In this document: piece by piece, positions 42,994 to 52,366 of the stretch
Layout of the letters: each line of letters starts with the position of its first letter
Numbering within the stretch: the first letter of the stretch is position 1
Origin: CAVXJN01 sp963773585
GTDB taxonomy: Bacteria; Pseudomonadota; Gammaproteobacteria; JASBUN01
DNA length: 64,000 nt
NCBI GenBank assembly: GCA_963773585.1
Contig: CAVZBR010000004.1
Span: 62,001 to 126,000, forward strand
Reading direction: 5' to 3'
Made by a program: the position numbers and the translations under genes
The notes under the pieces: model-generated
Seen by the model: the letters and a program-made list of their open reading frames with translations, nothing else
Databases searched by the model: none
Told to the model about the DNA's origin: nothing

Positions 42994-43763
42994 GCGGCTC
43001 GGATCTCCTGAGTCTTTTGCTTCGCAACCTCCATCATCTCCTCAGGCAGGCCTTTCGCCACCAGTTTGTCGGGATGATGTTGATTCATGAGCCGGCGATA
43101 GGCCTTCTTCACTTCGTCATCACTTGCTTGTCGGCTAATACCGAGAACTTTGTAGGCATCGTCCAGGCTCGCCCCTCGCGGTGCCGGGCCGGCATGTCCG
43201 GCGCCGCCTGAGAACTGCTGCTGGGCACGAACCATCGCCACCAACTGCTCGAACTGCGTACGCGAATATCCAAGCCGGTTGCAGATATGGAGCAGCGTGG
43301 ATCGCTCCACATCCTCCAGTACGCCGTCGGCGAATGCGGTGTAGATCTGAATTTCGAGAAACATCTGGATCAGATGACGCCGGCGATGAGTTTCACGCCG
43401 AAACTGTTCCAATACGCCTTCGAGCGGAAAATTTTGCTGCTTGCCTTCATTGAACAAGCGCATCGCCGCTTGTTTCTGTTCCGGCGACAGGCGCATCTGG
43501 GTCATTACCTGACGGGCCAGCGCGATTTCGGTTTCCGACACACGGCCATCGGCTTTCGCAATATGACCCATGACCGAAAAGGTTGCGGTAAAGAACGCCG
43601 CCTGCACACGCTCGGTACCGCCGGCGTTCAAGCGGTCGTCGCGTAGCACCATGCCCAGACCGCGGTCAAAATTGTGGCCGAGCGCGGCACCCAGCAGCGC
43701 GCCCAAAGGCCCGCCCATCATGAAGCCAAGCGCGCCGCCGATCACTTTTCCCCACCAAGCCAA
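42960..43763 (-). CDS. djlA: Co-chaperone DjlA
   Basis: Membrane-anchored J-domain protein, 267 residues. The N-terminal segment VIGGALGFMMGGPLGALLGA is the single glycine-rich membrane helix; then a TerB-like domain (GHIAKADGRVSETEIALARQ) and a C-terminal J domain with the HPD tripeptide in MNQHHPDKLVAKG. It works with DnaK in envelope stress responses. The end overlaps nsrR on the other strand. Confidence 0.94.
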   Translation of the reverse strand: MAWWGKVIGGALGFMMGGPLGALLGAALGHNFDRGLGMVLRDDRLNAGGTERVQAAFFTATFSVMGHIAKADGRVSETEIALARQVMTQMRLSPEQKQAAMRLFNEGKQQNFPLEGVLEQFRRETHRRRHLIQMFLEIQIYTAFADGVLEDVERSTLLHICNRLGYSRTQFEQLVAMVRAQQQFSGGAGHAGPAPRGASLDDAYKVLGISRQASDDEVKKAYRRLMNQHHPDKLVAKGLPEEMMEVAKQKTQEIRAAYDRIREARGT

Positions 43764-43943
43764 TTTCAGTCTCCCACTACAGATGAAGCGATTCGATCTA
43801 CGAATTTACATAGACAGGCGCTGCAAAACGGATCCGTGACCACCTCGGGTTCGGAAACAGCGGCCTAGATTAACGGAATCATGCGCGCGACGTTAACCGC
43901 CGGGGAACAGACAAGGGCGGTTGCAAAAATCCGGGTACAAGCC

Positions 43944-43977
43944 AAAAGTGCCGCGCCCGCGGCGATGCGGGCGCGGC
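43944..43977 (-). terminator. Intrinsic terminator of the cytochrome c gene
   Basis: GCCGCGCCCGC and GCGGGCGCGGC (43950-43977) form an 11-base stem with a 6-base loop; on the minus strand it is followed by ACTTTTGGC, a short T-run. Confidence 0.7.
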
Positions 43978-44001
43978 CACTGACGACATTCTCGGAGAAT
44001 A

Positions 44002-44313
44002 TTATTTGCAGGGCAGGCTTGAGTAATACGCGGCCAGATTGCCTATGTCATCGTCCGTGAGCGGTTTGGCCATGGCGCTCATTACCGGATCCTGACGCTG
44101 ACCATCGCGGAACGCCTTCAACTGCTTGGCCAGATACTGCTCCTTCTGTCCGGCAAGATTCGGATACATCGGCGTAGCGCTCACGCCGCTTGCACCATGG
44201 CACGCGACACAGGTCGCCGATTTCGACTTACCTGCAGCGACATCGGCGGCTTGCGTCGCGCCCGCCGTCGCAAAAAGACTCAGCGTTGCCAGTACTGCAC
44301 ATACTTTCTTCAT
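44002..44313 (-). CDS. Periplasmic c-type cytochrome, class I (c4/c5-like)
   Basis: 103 residues: signal peptide MKKVCAVLATLSLFATAGAT with cleavage after QAA, haem motif CVACH near residue 35, and a Met ligand candidate in DPVMSAMAKPLTDDD. C-terminal NLAAYYSSLPCK matches cytochrome c553/c4 half-domains. Carries one electron in the periplasm; partner oxidase not in the window. Single gene with its own terminator. Confidence 0.92.
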   Translation of the reverse strand: MKKVCAVLATLSLFATAGATQAADVAAGKSKSATCVACHGASGVSATPMYPNLAGQKEQYLAKQLKAFRDGQRQDPVMSAMAKPLTDDDIGNLAAYYSSLPCK

Positions 44314-44660
44314 GTTACGACTCCTATTGCACGGTTGACGGAATAAGCGGAACGCTTCTAGGGAACTTTAGGGCCAATACCCTGAACTGTCGCTGAATAC
44401 GTTCGCGCGGACTTGGCGGTTGGGCTTTGCAGGATCCTCGGCGGGGATGAATAGATGACTGGAGTAGAGCCAATAAGTTCCTGCAATTCAAAAAGATAAA
44501 ATAAAGGCGCATATAAAATATTTGTATCAATCAAGCTCATGCTGGTACCTAAGTTTTGAACTTGCCGAAAGCTGCGATTCGGCGCAATCATGCCCGAACG
44601 CCGTTCGGCATGAACTGCTATCGGCGTACCCTCACCCGGCAACAACACGGAGGAGCGGCC
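44314..44660. other. Divergent intergenic region, cytochrome c / HDOD
   Basis: No gene seen. AT-rich around 44490-44530 (AAAAGATAAAATAAAGGCGC, ATATAAAATATTTG), which may hold promoters for either side. The HDOD gene has a good GGAGGAG site at 44649. Confidence 0.5.
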
Positions 44661-45515
44661 ATGGAACTGAATCCGGAAATGCTCGTACAGCGTAGCGGCA
44701 CGCTCTCCCTCCTGTCAGCCAACGCCGAGGAGGCCACCCGACTGGTCGACCGCACCGAGTGTAACATCGCCCAAGTGGTGAGGGTGATCGAACGGGATCG
44801 GCGCCTGACCGATCGACTGCTCGAACTCATCAACAGCCCAATGTTCGGTTTTCCGACCGCGATTTCCAGCGTTGGACGGGCCATCGCGATCATCGGCCCG
44901 CGCGATCTCGGTGATCTCACCGTGGCCGCGGCCGTCGCCAACGCCTTCGAACGTTTTGCCCATGGCAGTGATTCGCCCACGCGCCATTTCTGGGAACGGG
45001 CCCTGTACGGCGCAGTCACGGCACGCCTGCTGGCCGAATACCGCCACGAAAATCACCCGGAGCGTTTCTTCGTCGCCGGACTTCTACATGATATCGGCAG
45101 CGTCGTCCTGCAACTGGCGGTGCCCAACCTGTACGCCCAAAGCATCAAGTTCGCCCGGCGCCGGGGGCTGGAACAGCACCAGGCGGAACGCCAACTGATC
45201 GGAATCGACCACAGCGCCGTCGGCGGCGCACTGGCTCGTGGTTGGGGGCTGTCCGATTGCCTCACTGCAGCCATCGCCGATCACCACGCGCCTTGTGTCA
45301 GCCGCTATCCCCTGGAAGCTTCCGCGGCGCACGTGGCCAATCACATGGCCGACGAAGCGCTCGCCGCCGGCGCGGCAGGGCGGGCCGCGGTGGATCGTCA
45401 GGTGTGGGACCTGATCGGCGTGACGCCGACCAAATTGGACGCGGATCGTGCCGAAATCGATCGCCGCGTGGCCGACGTCCGGCATTCGCTCCTCGCGCAA
45501 ACCCAAGCGGCCTAG
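44661..45515 (+). CDS. HDOD domain protein
   Basis: 284 residues from ATG 44661 behind GGAGGAGCGGCC; the open frame upstream lacks homology. One HDOD domain: IERDRRLTDRLLELINSPMF, ISSVGRAIAIIGPRDLGDL, FFVAGLLHDIGSVVLQLA, GIDHSAVGGALARGWGLSD and AIADHHAP. The HD pair is present (LLHDIG), but HDOD proteins are usually not active phosphohydrolases; they act as signalling scaffolds in environmental bacteria. No receiver or GGDEF partner is attached. The TAG stop is the first base triplet of a 19-base inverted repeat. Confidence 0.88.
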   Translation: MELNPEMLVQRSGTLSLLSANAEEATRLVDRTECNIAQVVRVIERDRRLTDRLLELINSPMFGFPTAISSVGRAIAIIGPRDLGDLTVAAAVANAFERFAHGSDSPTRHFWERALYGAVTARLLAEYRHENHPERFFVAGLLHDIGSVVLQLAVPNLYAQSIKFARRRGLEQHQAERQLIGIDHSAVGGALARGWGLSDCLTAAIADHHAPCVSRYPLEASAAHVANHMADEALAAGAAGRAAVDRQVWDLIGVTPTKLDADRAEIDRRVADVRHSLLAQTQAA

Positions 45516-45580
45516 GAGCCTGTCGGACTTATGACTGATGTACTGCGCCGCTACGATCACCTAAGTCTGACGGGCTCCTA
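45513..45580. repeat. 68-base inverted-repeat element overlapping the HDOD stop codon
   Basis: TAGGAGCCTGTCGGACTTA (45513-45531) and TAAGTCTGACGGGCTCCTA (45562-45580) pair over 19 bases with two changes that are G-U pairs in RNA, around a 30-base loop. It fills the space between the convergent HDOD and DUF302 genes. May be a miniature inverted-repeat element or a shared transcription end. Confidence 0.8.
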
Positions 45581-45588
45581 GTTGCGGG

Positions 45589-45975
45589 CTACTTCAGCGC
45601 GTCGCGGACGCGTTCGAGCCGCCCACGCACATCCTGGCCCAGTTTTTCCAGTTCCGGGCGCTGAACCAGCCCCAGAACTGCCGCAGGATCCATGAAGCCA
45701 ACCACGATGGCGCCGTCGTCTTCTTCGCGCACCACCACATTGCATGGCAGTAGCAGGCCGATATCGGGTTCGGCATCGAGTGCTTGGTTCGCCAGCTTCG
45801 GATTACAAGCACCCAATATCTTGTAGGGACGCTTGTCTATATCAAGTTTCTTTTTCAGTGTGGCCTGAACGTCAATTTCCGTAAGCACACCGAACCCTTC
45901 TTTCTTAAGTTCTTCCGTCACCCGTTCCACCACTTGGTCGAACGCGCCCGCAACCTTCACCGTGAATCCGTACAT
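45589..45975 (-). CDS. DUF302 domain protein
   Basis: 128 residues, MYGFTVKVAGAFDQVVERVT, with the family core GFGVLTEIDVQATLKKKL, YKILGACNPKLANQALDAEP and GLLLPCNVVVREED. The two cysteines fall at conserved places. Cytoplasmic, no signal peptide. Function unknown; often near thiol or redox genes. Good ribosome site AAAGGAGAACGAG before the ATG. Confidence 0.92.
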   Translation of the reverse strand: MYGFTVKVAGAFDQVVERVTEELKKEGFGVLTEIDVQATLKKKLDIDKRPYKILGACNPKLANQALDAEPDIGLLLPCNVVVREEDDGAIVVGFMDPAAVLGLVQRPELEKLGQDVRGRLERVRDALK

Positions 45976-46377
45976 CGTCTCGTTCTCCTTTCAATAAATG
46001 TGCGCCGAACGCCGGCGATAGCGGCGCTCGAACGACCGCGGCACCGGCAAAAACGTGCAACCATGGACCTCGCGAGCCGGAGAACGCCGCGCTCCTGAAA
46101 ATGACGACGCCCAGGCTGGATGCACACAGACTGGAGAAAGTATCCGGCTACATCCGACCCGCCTGGCCCGCGCCTTCGCACTAGGCTATCCAGCGCACGC
46201 CAATATGCAAGCCGCAATGCCGAAACGCTCGTTGGCGCAGATATTCGAGCGCGGTGCGCCTGGCCCGGTGGGCGGACGGCATGGCGGCGCCGGCGGGGGT
46301 GGGGGGCGAGCGGTTAGACAATTTTTCACGCCTCGCCCATACTCGAGTCGGGTGCTTCCAATATCGGAGGACCGGCC
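45976..46377. other. 400-base gap without a recognisable gene
   Basis: Frames here are short and composition-driven. GGAGGACCGGCC at its right end is the ribosome site of the next gene. Confidence 0.5.
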
Positions 46378-46746
46378 ATGAAGTCGCGTCTGGACGATTT
46401 GCCACGATACAGTAGCCGCTATTGCCTTATGACGGCTGCGACGTACAACCGTGTGCGGCTGAGTTTGATCCGCCTCGGCAACCCGTTGCGCTTTCCCTTG
46501 CCGGGGTTGCGGACGTTGGAAATCATCCTCGACAAGGAAAGCTGGATCTGCGTCGATTCGGGACTGAACGATTACCCGATCCTGGCGTGGGTTGAGTTCC
46601 GCCATTCCGAACGCGACGGATTGCACAAGCCGGTTCCTTGCCGACTGTACACGTATCACGCCCATGCGGAACTGATCGAACCACAGGTGATCGAGAAAAC
46701 GGAAAGCGTCCTCGCAAACCGCCTGCGTAAATTCCCGGAAAGCTGA
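46378..46746 (+). CDS. Hypothetical protein upstream of purC
   Basis: 122 residues, MKSRLDDLPRYSSRYCLMTA to LANRLRKFPES, with a strong ribosome site (CGGAGGACC) 6 bases before ATG. Mixed alpha/beta composition, two Trp, three Cys, no signal or membrane segment. The order of a tyrosine/arginine-rich start, a central beta region (LRTLEIILDKESWICV) and RLYTYHAHAELI recalls DUF1249/YqiB loosely, but I would not assign it. Codon use and the site support a real gene. It may be co-transcribed with purC, 93 bases on. Confidence 0.65.
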   Translation: MKSRLDDLPRYSSRYCLMTAATYNRVRLSLIRLGNPLRFPLPGLRTLEIILDKESWICVDSGLNDYPILAWVEFRHSERDGLHKPVPCRLYTYHAHAELIEPQVIEKTESVLANRLRKFPES

Positions 46747-46839
46747 CCAAACTCGGCGGCGGCGCGGATGAAGTCGCGGCTTCATCCCCGTATAATGACC
46801 CGGTCGTTTCGACGCCCACTGGATTCGTCACCCCGTTCC

Positions 46840-47736
46840 ATGACCGCCGCGCCAAAAACCTTATATCAATCGAACATCCACAGCCTGCCGCTGATCCATC
46901 GCGGCAAAGTCCGGGATATCTACGCCGTTGGCGACAAGCACATGCTGATCGTCACTACCGATCGCCTGTCGGCGTTCGATGTCATTCTTCCGGACGCCAT
47001 TCCGGGAAAAGGCGCGGTGCTCACGGCGCTTTCGAATTTCTGGTTCGAACGTCTGGGTGGCATCGTCCCCAATCAGGGCGCCGATCTCAAACTTGAAGAC
47101 GTACTGCCGAAACCGGAAGAACGCGCCGACCTGGCGGGACGTACCATGATCGTCCGCAAGCTGAAGGCGCTGCCCGTGGAAGCCGTCGTGCGCGGTTATC
47201 TGATCGGTTCGGGATGGAAAAGCTATCAGGCCACCGGAGCGGTATCCGGAGTTGCGCTTCCGGAGGGCTTGCGGATGGGCAGCAAAATTGCGCAGCCCAT
47301 TTTCACCCCGACCACCAAGGCGCCGCTGGGTGAACACGATGAGAGTATCGATTTCGAGCAAACCCGGAAACTGCTCGGCGACACGATCGCCGAACAGGTT
47401 CGCGACACCAGCGTGCGGTTGTACACCGAAGCTGCGGCCTACGCCCTCGAACGCGGCATCATCATTGCCGATACCAAGTTCGAATTCGGCGTCGACGATC
47501 ACGGCACGCTGACGCTGATCGATGAGCTTCTGACGCCGGATTCATCCCGTTTCTGGCCGGCCGATCAATATCGTCCGGGAGTACAGCCGCCGAGCTTCGA
47601 TAAACAGTTCCTGCGCGACTATCTGGAGACCCTGGACTGGGACAAGAAGCCTCCGGCGCCCAAGCTACCGCAGGAGATCATCGACAAAACGGCGGCGAAA
47701 TACCAGGAAGCACTGCGTCGCTTGACCGAGCGCTAG
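46840..47736 (+). CDS. purC: Phosphoribosylaminoimidazole-succinocarboxamide synthase
   Basis: ATP-dependent joining of CAIR and aspartate in purine synthesis. 298 residues from ATG 46840 (MTAAPKTLYQSNIHSLPLIH), the long proteobacterial/eukaryote-like form. Motifs HRGKVRDIYAVGD, VVRGYLIGSGWKSY, IADTKFEFG and LIDELLTPDSSRFWP are intact. Convergent with the CPCC gene 3 bases later. Confidence 0.96.
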   Translation: MTAAPKTLYQSNIHSLPLIHRGKVRDIYAVGDKHMLIVTTDRLSAFDVILPDAIPGKGAVLTALSNFWFERLGGIVPNQGADLKLEDVLPKPEERADLAGRTMIVRKLKALPVEAVVRGYLIGSGWKSYQATGAVSGVALPEGLRMGSKIAQPIFTPTTKAPLGEHDESIDFEQTRKLLGDTIAEQVRDTSVRLYTEAAAYALERGIIIADTKFEFGVDDHGTLTLIDELLTPDSSRFWPADQYRPGVQPPSFDKQFLRDYLETLDWDKKPPAPKLPQEIIDKTAAKYQEALRRLTER

Positions 47737-47739
47737 CGG

Positions 47740-48135
47740 TCAGCCGACAATCCGCCGCCAATAAGTAGCGCGCCAGTAGTACAGTTCCGTCGTATCTTCA
47801 GGGTAGGTCTCGGCATATTTGATGCCCCGTTGCGGTTCCTCGACGTTGTCGGCATCGTGGTCCACGGGACGCCAGGATTCATCTCTCGCTTCTCCCGGCA
47901 CCGGCTCGCGCGCATCGGTTACGCTGAAACGCTCGGCAGCGCCGAACGCCTGATAATTCTTTTGGGCTGTACAGAGCGAGACCCGATTGGCCGCACCCGG
48001 CATATCTACGAATCGTAGTTGCGCCAGGTCGTCTTCCCAGCCGCAGATCGGACAGACCTCATGATAGCCCGGCGGCAATTGGTTCACCCGGTAGCCGCAG
48101 CAAGGACAGGGATACTTTTGATCGCCAGCGAACAT
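47740..48135 (-). CDS. CPCC-type cysteine-rich protein
   Basis: 131 residues. N-terminal zinc-ribbon-like pairs YPCPCCGYRV and HEVCPICGWEDD, followed by NRVSLCTAQKNYQAFGA and WRPVDHDADNVEEP. Matches the Cys-rich CPCC family found in varied bacteria; function unknown. Single gene. Confidence 0.85.
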   Translation of the reverse strand: MFAGDQKYPCPCCGYRVNQLPPGYHEVCPICGWEDDLAQLRFVDMPGAANRVSLCTAQKNYQAFGAAERFSVTDAREPVPGEARDESWRPVDHDADNVEEPQRGIKYAETYPEDTTELYYWRATYWRRIVG

Positions 48136-48247
48136 GGTGCTTCCCGCTGTTCAGCATTGAGACTCATACAGTTCGTCGATGGGTTTTAATACGCCGTCCC
48201 GGATATCAGTGTGCGAACTGTAGGCGACGCAAAATTCCGCTGCCAAC

Positions 48248-48275
48248 AAAAAAGCAGGCCGTGGCCTGCTTTTTT
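48248..48275 (-). terminator. Intrinsic terminator of fba (bidirectional form)
   Basis: GCAGGCC-GT-GGCCTGC stem (48254-48269) with six A before and six T after, so it works in both directions; placed 22 bases after the fba stop. Confidence 0.92.
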
Positions 48276-48297
48276 GCGTTCCAGCGGTTGCCCGCGC

Positions 48298-49362
48298 TCA
48301 GTTGACGCGCGGATCCAGCTCGCCCTTTTCGTAACGGGGAACCATATCGTCGAGCGCGATCGGCTTGATCTTCGACGCATTGCCGGATGTTCCGAAGGAA
48401 TCATAACGAGCTTTACAGATGTCCTTCATGGCCTTCGTGGACGCGATCAGCCATTTGCGGGGATCGAATTCCTTCTTGTTCTCCGCCAGGAATTTGCGCA
48501 CCGCGCCAGTCGATGCCATGCGCAAGTCGGTATCGATGTTGACTTTGCGCACACCGTGCTTGATGCCTTCCTGAATCTCTTCGACCGGCACACCATAGGT
48601 TTCACCCATGTCGCCGCCGTTCTCGTTGATGATCTTCAGCCAATCCTGGGGAACGGAGGAAGAGCCATGCATCACCAAGTGGGTGTCGGGGATACGGGCG
48701 TGAATTTCCTTGATACGCTCGATGGCGAGAATGTCACCTGTAGGCGGACGGGTGAACTTGTAGGCACCGTGGCTGGTGCCGATGGCGATGGCCAGTGCGT
48801 CGACGCCGGTCTTCTTGACGAAGTCGGCAGCTTGCTCGGGATCGGTCAGCAACTGGTCATGGGACAGTTTACCTTCCGCGCCGGAACCGTCTTCTTCGCC
48901 GGCCATACCGGTTTCCAGAGAACCCAGGCAGCCCAACTCACCTTCCACCGAGACGCCACAGGCGTGGGCCAGTTCCACAACGCGCTTGGTGACATCGACG
49001 TTGTAGTCGTAGCTGGACGGCGTTTTCATGTCTTCCTTCAGGGAACCGTCCATCATTACCGAAGAAAAACCGAGCTGGATGGAGCGCTGGCAAACCGCGG
49101 GGCTGGCACCGTGGTCTTGATGCATGACCACGGGGATGTGTGGAAATTCCTCAATGGCCGCCAGGATCAGGTGGCGCAGAAAAGGCGCGCCGGCGTATTT
49201 GCGCGCGCCCGCGGAAGCCTGCACGATCACCGGGCTGTCGGTTTCGTCGGCGGCCTCCATGATGGCGCGCATCTGCTCCATGTTGTTGACGTTGAATGCC
49301 GGTACGCCATATCCGTGCTCGGCTGCGTGGTCGAGCAATTGACGTAGGGAAATGAGAGCCAT
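48298..49362 (-). CDS. fba: Fructose-bisphosphate aldolase, class II
   Basis: Zinc aldolase of the CbbA/FbaA type, 354 residues from ATG 49362 (MALISLRQLLDHAAEHGYGV). Zinc ligands are in VVMHQDHGASP, GELGCLGSLETG region and VMHGSSSVPQ; NIDTDLRMASTGAVRK binds substrate phosphate. The long form is typical of autotroph-related and many gammaproteobacterial enzymes. Last gene of tkt-gap-pgk-pyk-fba, 103 bases after pyk. Confidence 0.96.
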   Translation of the reverse strand: MALISLRQLLDHAAEHGYGVPAFNVNNMEQMRAIMEAADETDSPVIVQASAGARKYAGAPFLRHLILAAIEEFPHIPVVMHQDHGASPAVCQRSIQLGFSSVMMDGSLKEDMKTPSSYDYNVDVTKRVVELAHACGVSVEGELGCLGSLETGMAGEEDGSGAEGKLSHDQLLTDPEQAADFVKKTGVDALAIAIGTSHGAYKFTRPPTGDILAIERIKEIHARIPDTHLVMHGSSSVPQDWLKIINENGGDMGETYGVPVEEIQEGIKHGVRKVNIDTDLRMASTGAVRKFLAENKKEFDPRKWLIASTKAMKDICKARYDSFGTSGNASKIKPIALDDMVPRYEKGELDPRVN

Positions 49363-49465
49363 GTCGAAATCTCCTCGCTGTTCGATTTTCCGTTTCGGAT
49401 TGATCTTAGATTGTGTGCACTGAAAAGCTACGTCTCGGAACCGCCCGGATGGGCCGCTCCGTTCG

Positions 49466-50959
49466 TTATTCCTGTTGAGACGCCGTCGGCGGGACCATTT
49501 CTCCAACACGGACGATTTTCATCGCGTTGGTGCCGCCCATCACGCCCATCATGTCGCCCTTGGTGATGATGACCAGATCACCGTCGCGGACGGCGCCGCG
49601 GCGCACCAATTCGTCCACGGCCTCCTGGTTGACCTCGGCGTGGTTGGTGCCGGCAGGCTCGAAGCTCACGGGGTATACGCCCCGATAAAGTGTTACTTTT
49701 CTACGCGTCTCTACGTGCCTCGTCAAGGCGTAGATCGGGATGCCGGAACTGATTCTGGACATCCATAAACACGTGGAACCCGACTCAGTCAGGGCTGCAA
49801 TTGCCTTGGCCCCGAGATGGTTCGCCGCATACATCGTCGACATGGCAATCGCCTCGTCGATGCGGCGGAACTCGGTATTGATACGGTGATCGGAGACCCG
49901 CGCCAGTCGTTGGGTTTCGGCGCTGCGGCAGATACGATCCATGGCCGCCACCGCCAGCGCCGGGTATTTACCGGAGGCGGTTTCAGCCGACAGCATGACT
50001 GCGTCGGTACCATCGAGAACCGCGTTGGCGACGTCGAAAACCTCCGCCCGGGTAGGGATTTGGTGCTCGATCATGGATTCCATCATTTGTGTCGCCGTAA
50101 TCGCGACGCGATTCAACTCCCGCGCCATGCGGATGATCTTCTTCTGCAGCGCAGGCAGTTCTGCATCGCCGACTTCCACGCCGAGATCGCCGCGGGCGAT
50201 CATTACCGCGTCCGAGGCGGTCAGAATTTCCTCCAGCGCATCGACTGCCTCGGCGCGCTCGATCTTGGCGACGATATCGCCTCGCCCTCCGGCTTCCCGG
50301 AACAGATCCCGCGCTTCGATGACGTCCGCTGCCGATCGGGGAAACGAAACAGCGAGGTAGTCCACCTGCATTTCCGCGGCCGCTTTGATATCCACCCGGT
50401 CCTTGCTGGTCAGGGCACCGGCCGACAAGCCGCCGCCCTTGCGGTTGATCCCTTTCTTGTTCAGGAGATCGCCGCCCAGGCGAACCACGGTGCGGATTTC
50501 CTCGCCTTGCACATCTTCGACCCAGAGCTCGATCCGGCCATCGTCGAGCAATAGCGTATCGCCGCGGCTGACGTCGCCCGGCAAACGCTTGTAGCTGATA
50601 CCGACACGCTCCTGCGTGCCGTCCATCAGTTCGCCTTCGGCGCCGCCCATGGCTGCGTCGAGTATGAATACATCACCGGATTTGAGCCGGGCTTTGCCTT
50701 GCTCGAAACCGCCAATGCGGATTTTCGGACCCATCAGGTCGGCGAGCACCCCGACCTGCCGACCATGGGCGCGCGCACGGTTTCGGACTGCTTCGACCCG
50801 ACGACGGTGATCGTCGTGGGTACCGTGGGAAAAGTTCACGCGAACAACGTCGACTCCGGCCTCGATGATGCCGTCCAGCGCCTCGTATTCGTTCTCGGAG
50901 GGATCCTTGGGATCGGTGGCCGGACCCAAAGTTGCAAGAATCTTCGTGCGTCTAAGCAT
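49466..50959 (-). CDS. pyk: Pyruvate kinase
   Basis: Makes pyruvate and ATP from phosphoenolpyruvate. 497 residues from ATG 50959 (MLRRTKILATLGPATDPKDP). Active-site stretches VDVVRVNFSHGTHDDHRRR, DLMGPKIRIGGF, KIERAEAVDALEEI, MIARGDLGVEVG and ITATQMMESMIEHQIPTRAE. The C-terminal part carries KGDMMGVMGGTNAMKIVRVG, the allosteric domain end. 72 bases after pgk. Confidence 0.97.
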   Translation of the reverse strand: MLRRTKILATLGPATDPKDPSENEYEALDGIIEAGVDVVRVNFSHGTHDDHRRRVEAVRNRARAHGRQVGVLADLMGPKIRIGGFEQGKARLKSGDVFILDAAMGGAEGELMDGTQERVGISYKRLPGDVSRGDTLLLDDGRIELWVEDVQGEEIRTVVRLGGDLLNKKGINRKGGGLSAGALTSKDRVDIKAAAEMQVDYLAVSFPRSAADVIEARDLFREAGGRGDIVAKIERAEAVDALEEILTASDAVMIARGDLGVEVGDAELPALQKKIIRMARELNRVAITATQMMESMIEHQIPTRAEVFDVANAVLDGTDAVMLSAETASGKYPALAVAAMDRICRSAETQRLARVSDHRINTEFRRIDEAIAMSTMYAANHLGAKAIAALTESGSTCLWMSRISSGIPIYALTRHVETRRKVTLYRGVYPVSFEPAGTNHAEVNQEAVDELVRRGAVRDGDLVIITKGDMMGVMGGTNAMKIVRVGEMVPPTASQQE

Positions 50960-51031
50960 GGTTGAGTATCGGGTAGGAAACGAGGATCCGGAAGACCTTC
51001 TTCGGTCGCGCCTCATTTCGTTCCCTCGGCT

Positions 51032-52213
51032 TCATTGTTTGGCGCGGGTCTCGAGCATCGCCACGGCGGGCAATTGTTTGCCCTCCAGGAACTCGAGGAA
51101 TGCGCCACCGCCAGTGGAGATGTAGGACACCTTGTCGGCGATCCCGTACTTGTCGACCGCCGCCAGCGTATCACCGCCGCCCGCGATAGAGAACGCGGAA
51201 GACTGGGCGATGGCCTGCCCCATGGCTTGGGTGCCGGCACTGAATTGATCGAACTCGAACACACCGACCGGACCGTTCCAGACGATCGTTCCCGCCTTTT
51301 TCAGAATTTCAGCGTAACGCTTTGCGGTTTCCGGACCGACGTCGAAAATCATGTCGTCGTCGGTGACTTCCTCCACCTTTTTGGTTTCTGCCTTGGCGTT
51401 CTCGGAAAATTCCTTGCCGCAGACCACGTCCACCGGAACCGGAATCTCGCCGCCCTTGGTTTTGGCCGCTTCCATGAGGCGCTTCGCTTCTGCCACCAGA
51501 TCTTCTTCGTACAGGGACTTGCCTACGTTGTAACCGGCCGCTTTGATGAAGGTATTGGCAATTCCGCCGCCGACGATCAATTGATCGACCACGGAGGACA
51601 GGGATTCCAACACGGTGAGCTTGGTGGAGACTTTGGATCCGCCGACAATCGCCACCATGGGTCGATTGGGATTGTCCAGTGCCTTGCCCAGCGCCTCCAG
51701 TTCAGCGGCGAGCAGCGGGCCTGCGCATGCTTGGGGCGCAAACTGACCGGCGCCATGGGTTGAAGCCTGAGCGCGGTGAGCCGTACCGAACGCGTCCATG
51801 ACATAAATGTCGCACAGCGCCGCGTATTGCCTTGACAGCGCTTCGTCGTTCTTGCCCTCGCCATTATTGAAGCGCACGTTCTCCAGCATGACGACTTCAC
51901 CATCCGCGAGCTGCGGCGGAGTTTCAAGGTAATCCTTGATCAGGCGCACTTCGTTGCCGAGCAACGTGGACAAATGCTTTGCTACCGGCTGCAACGACGC
52001 AGACTCGTCGTATTTACCTTCTTCCGGGCGTCCGAGATGGGACATGAGCATGACTTTGGCGCCGGCCTTCATGGCGTGCTCGATGGTAGGCAGGCTGGCA
52101 CGGATACGGCTGTCGGACGTAACCTTGCCGTCCTTAACCGGCACATTCAGATCCTCGCGGATCAGAACACGCTTACCCGCCAGATCCAGATCGGTCATCT
52201 TCAGTACGGACAT
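51032..52213 (-). CDS. pgk: Phosphoglycerate kinase
   Basis: 393 residues, MSVLKMTDLDLAGKRVLIRE. Motifs REDLNVPVKDGKVTSDSRIR, MLMSHLGRPEEG, VVMLENVRFNNGE, AIVGGSKVSTKLTVLESL and the nucleotide loop IAGGGDTLAAVDKYG. Second phosphoryl-transfer step of glycolysis or the Calvin cycle. Between gap and pyk; an intrinsic terminator after gap suggests partial uncoupling. Confidence 0.97.
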   Translation of the reverse strand: MSVLKMTDLDLAGKRVLIREDLNVPVKDGKVTSDSRIRASLPTIEHAMKAGAKVMLMSHLGRPEEGKYDESASLQPVAKHLSTLLGNEVRLIKDYLETPPQLADGEVVMLENVRFNNGEGKNDEALSRQYAALCDIYVMDAFGTAHRAQASTHGAGQFAPQACAGPLLAAELEALGKALDNPNRPMVAIVGGSKVSTKLTVLESLSSVVDQLIVGGGIANTFIKAAGYNVGKSLYEEDLVAEAKRLMEAAKTKGGEIPVPVDVVCGKEFSENAKAETKKVEEVTDDDMIFDVGPETAKRYAEILKKAGTIVWNGPVGVFEFDQFSAGTQAMGQAIAQSSAFSIAGGGDTLAAVDKYGIADKVSYISTGGGAFLEFLEGKQLPAVAMLETRAKQ

Positions 52214-52318
52214 GATCTGCTCCTAAAAAAGATTGAAGATTAAAATGGGAAAACGATCGGGCGAGCGCGCCAGGTAATGTCATAAGTCGCGCTTGACGGA
52301 TGGTTCTCGGGAAATACG

Positions 52319-52352
52319 AAAAACGGCGCGGGGCGGTTTGCAACCGCCCCGC
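52319..52352 (-). terminator. Intrinsic terminator between gap and pgk
   Basis: On the minus strand GCGGGGCGGTT-GCA-AACCGCCCCGC, an 11-base perfect stem (52352-52328), then GCCGTTTTTCG with five T. It starts 15 bases after the gap stop. Confidence 0.85.
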
Positions 52353-52366
52353 GATGATCCCGTCCT

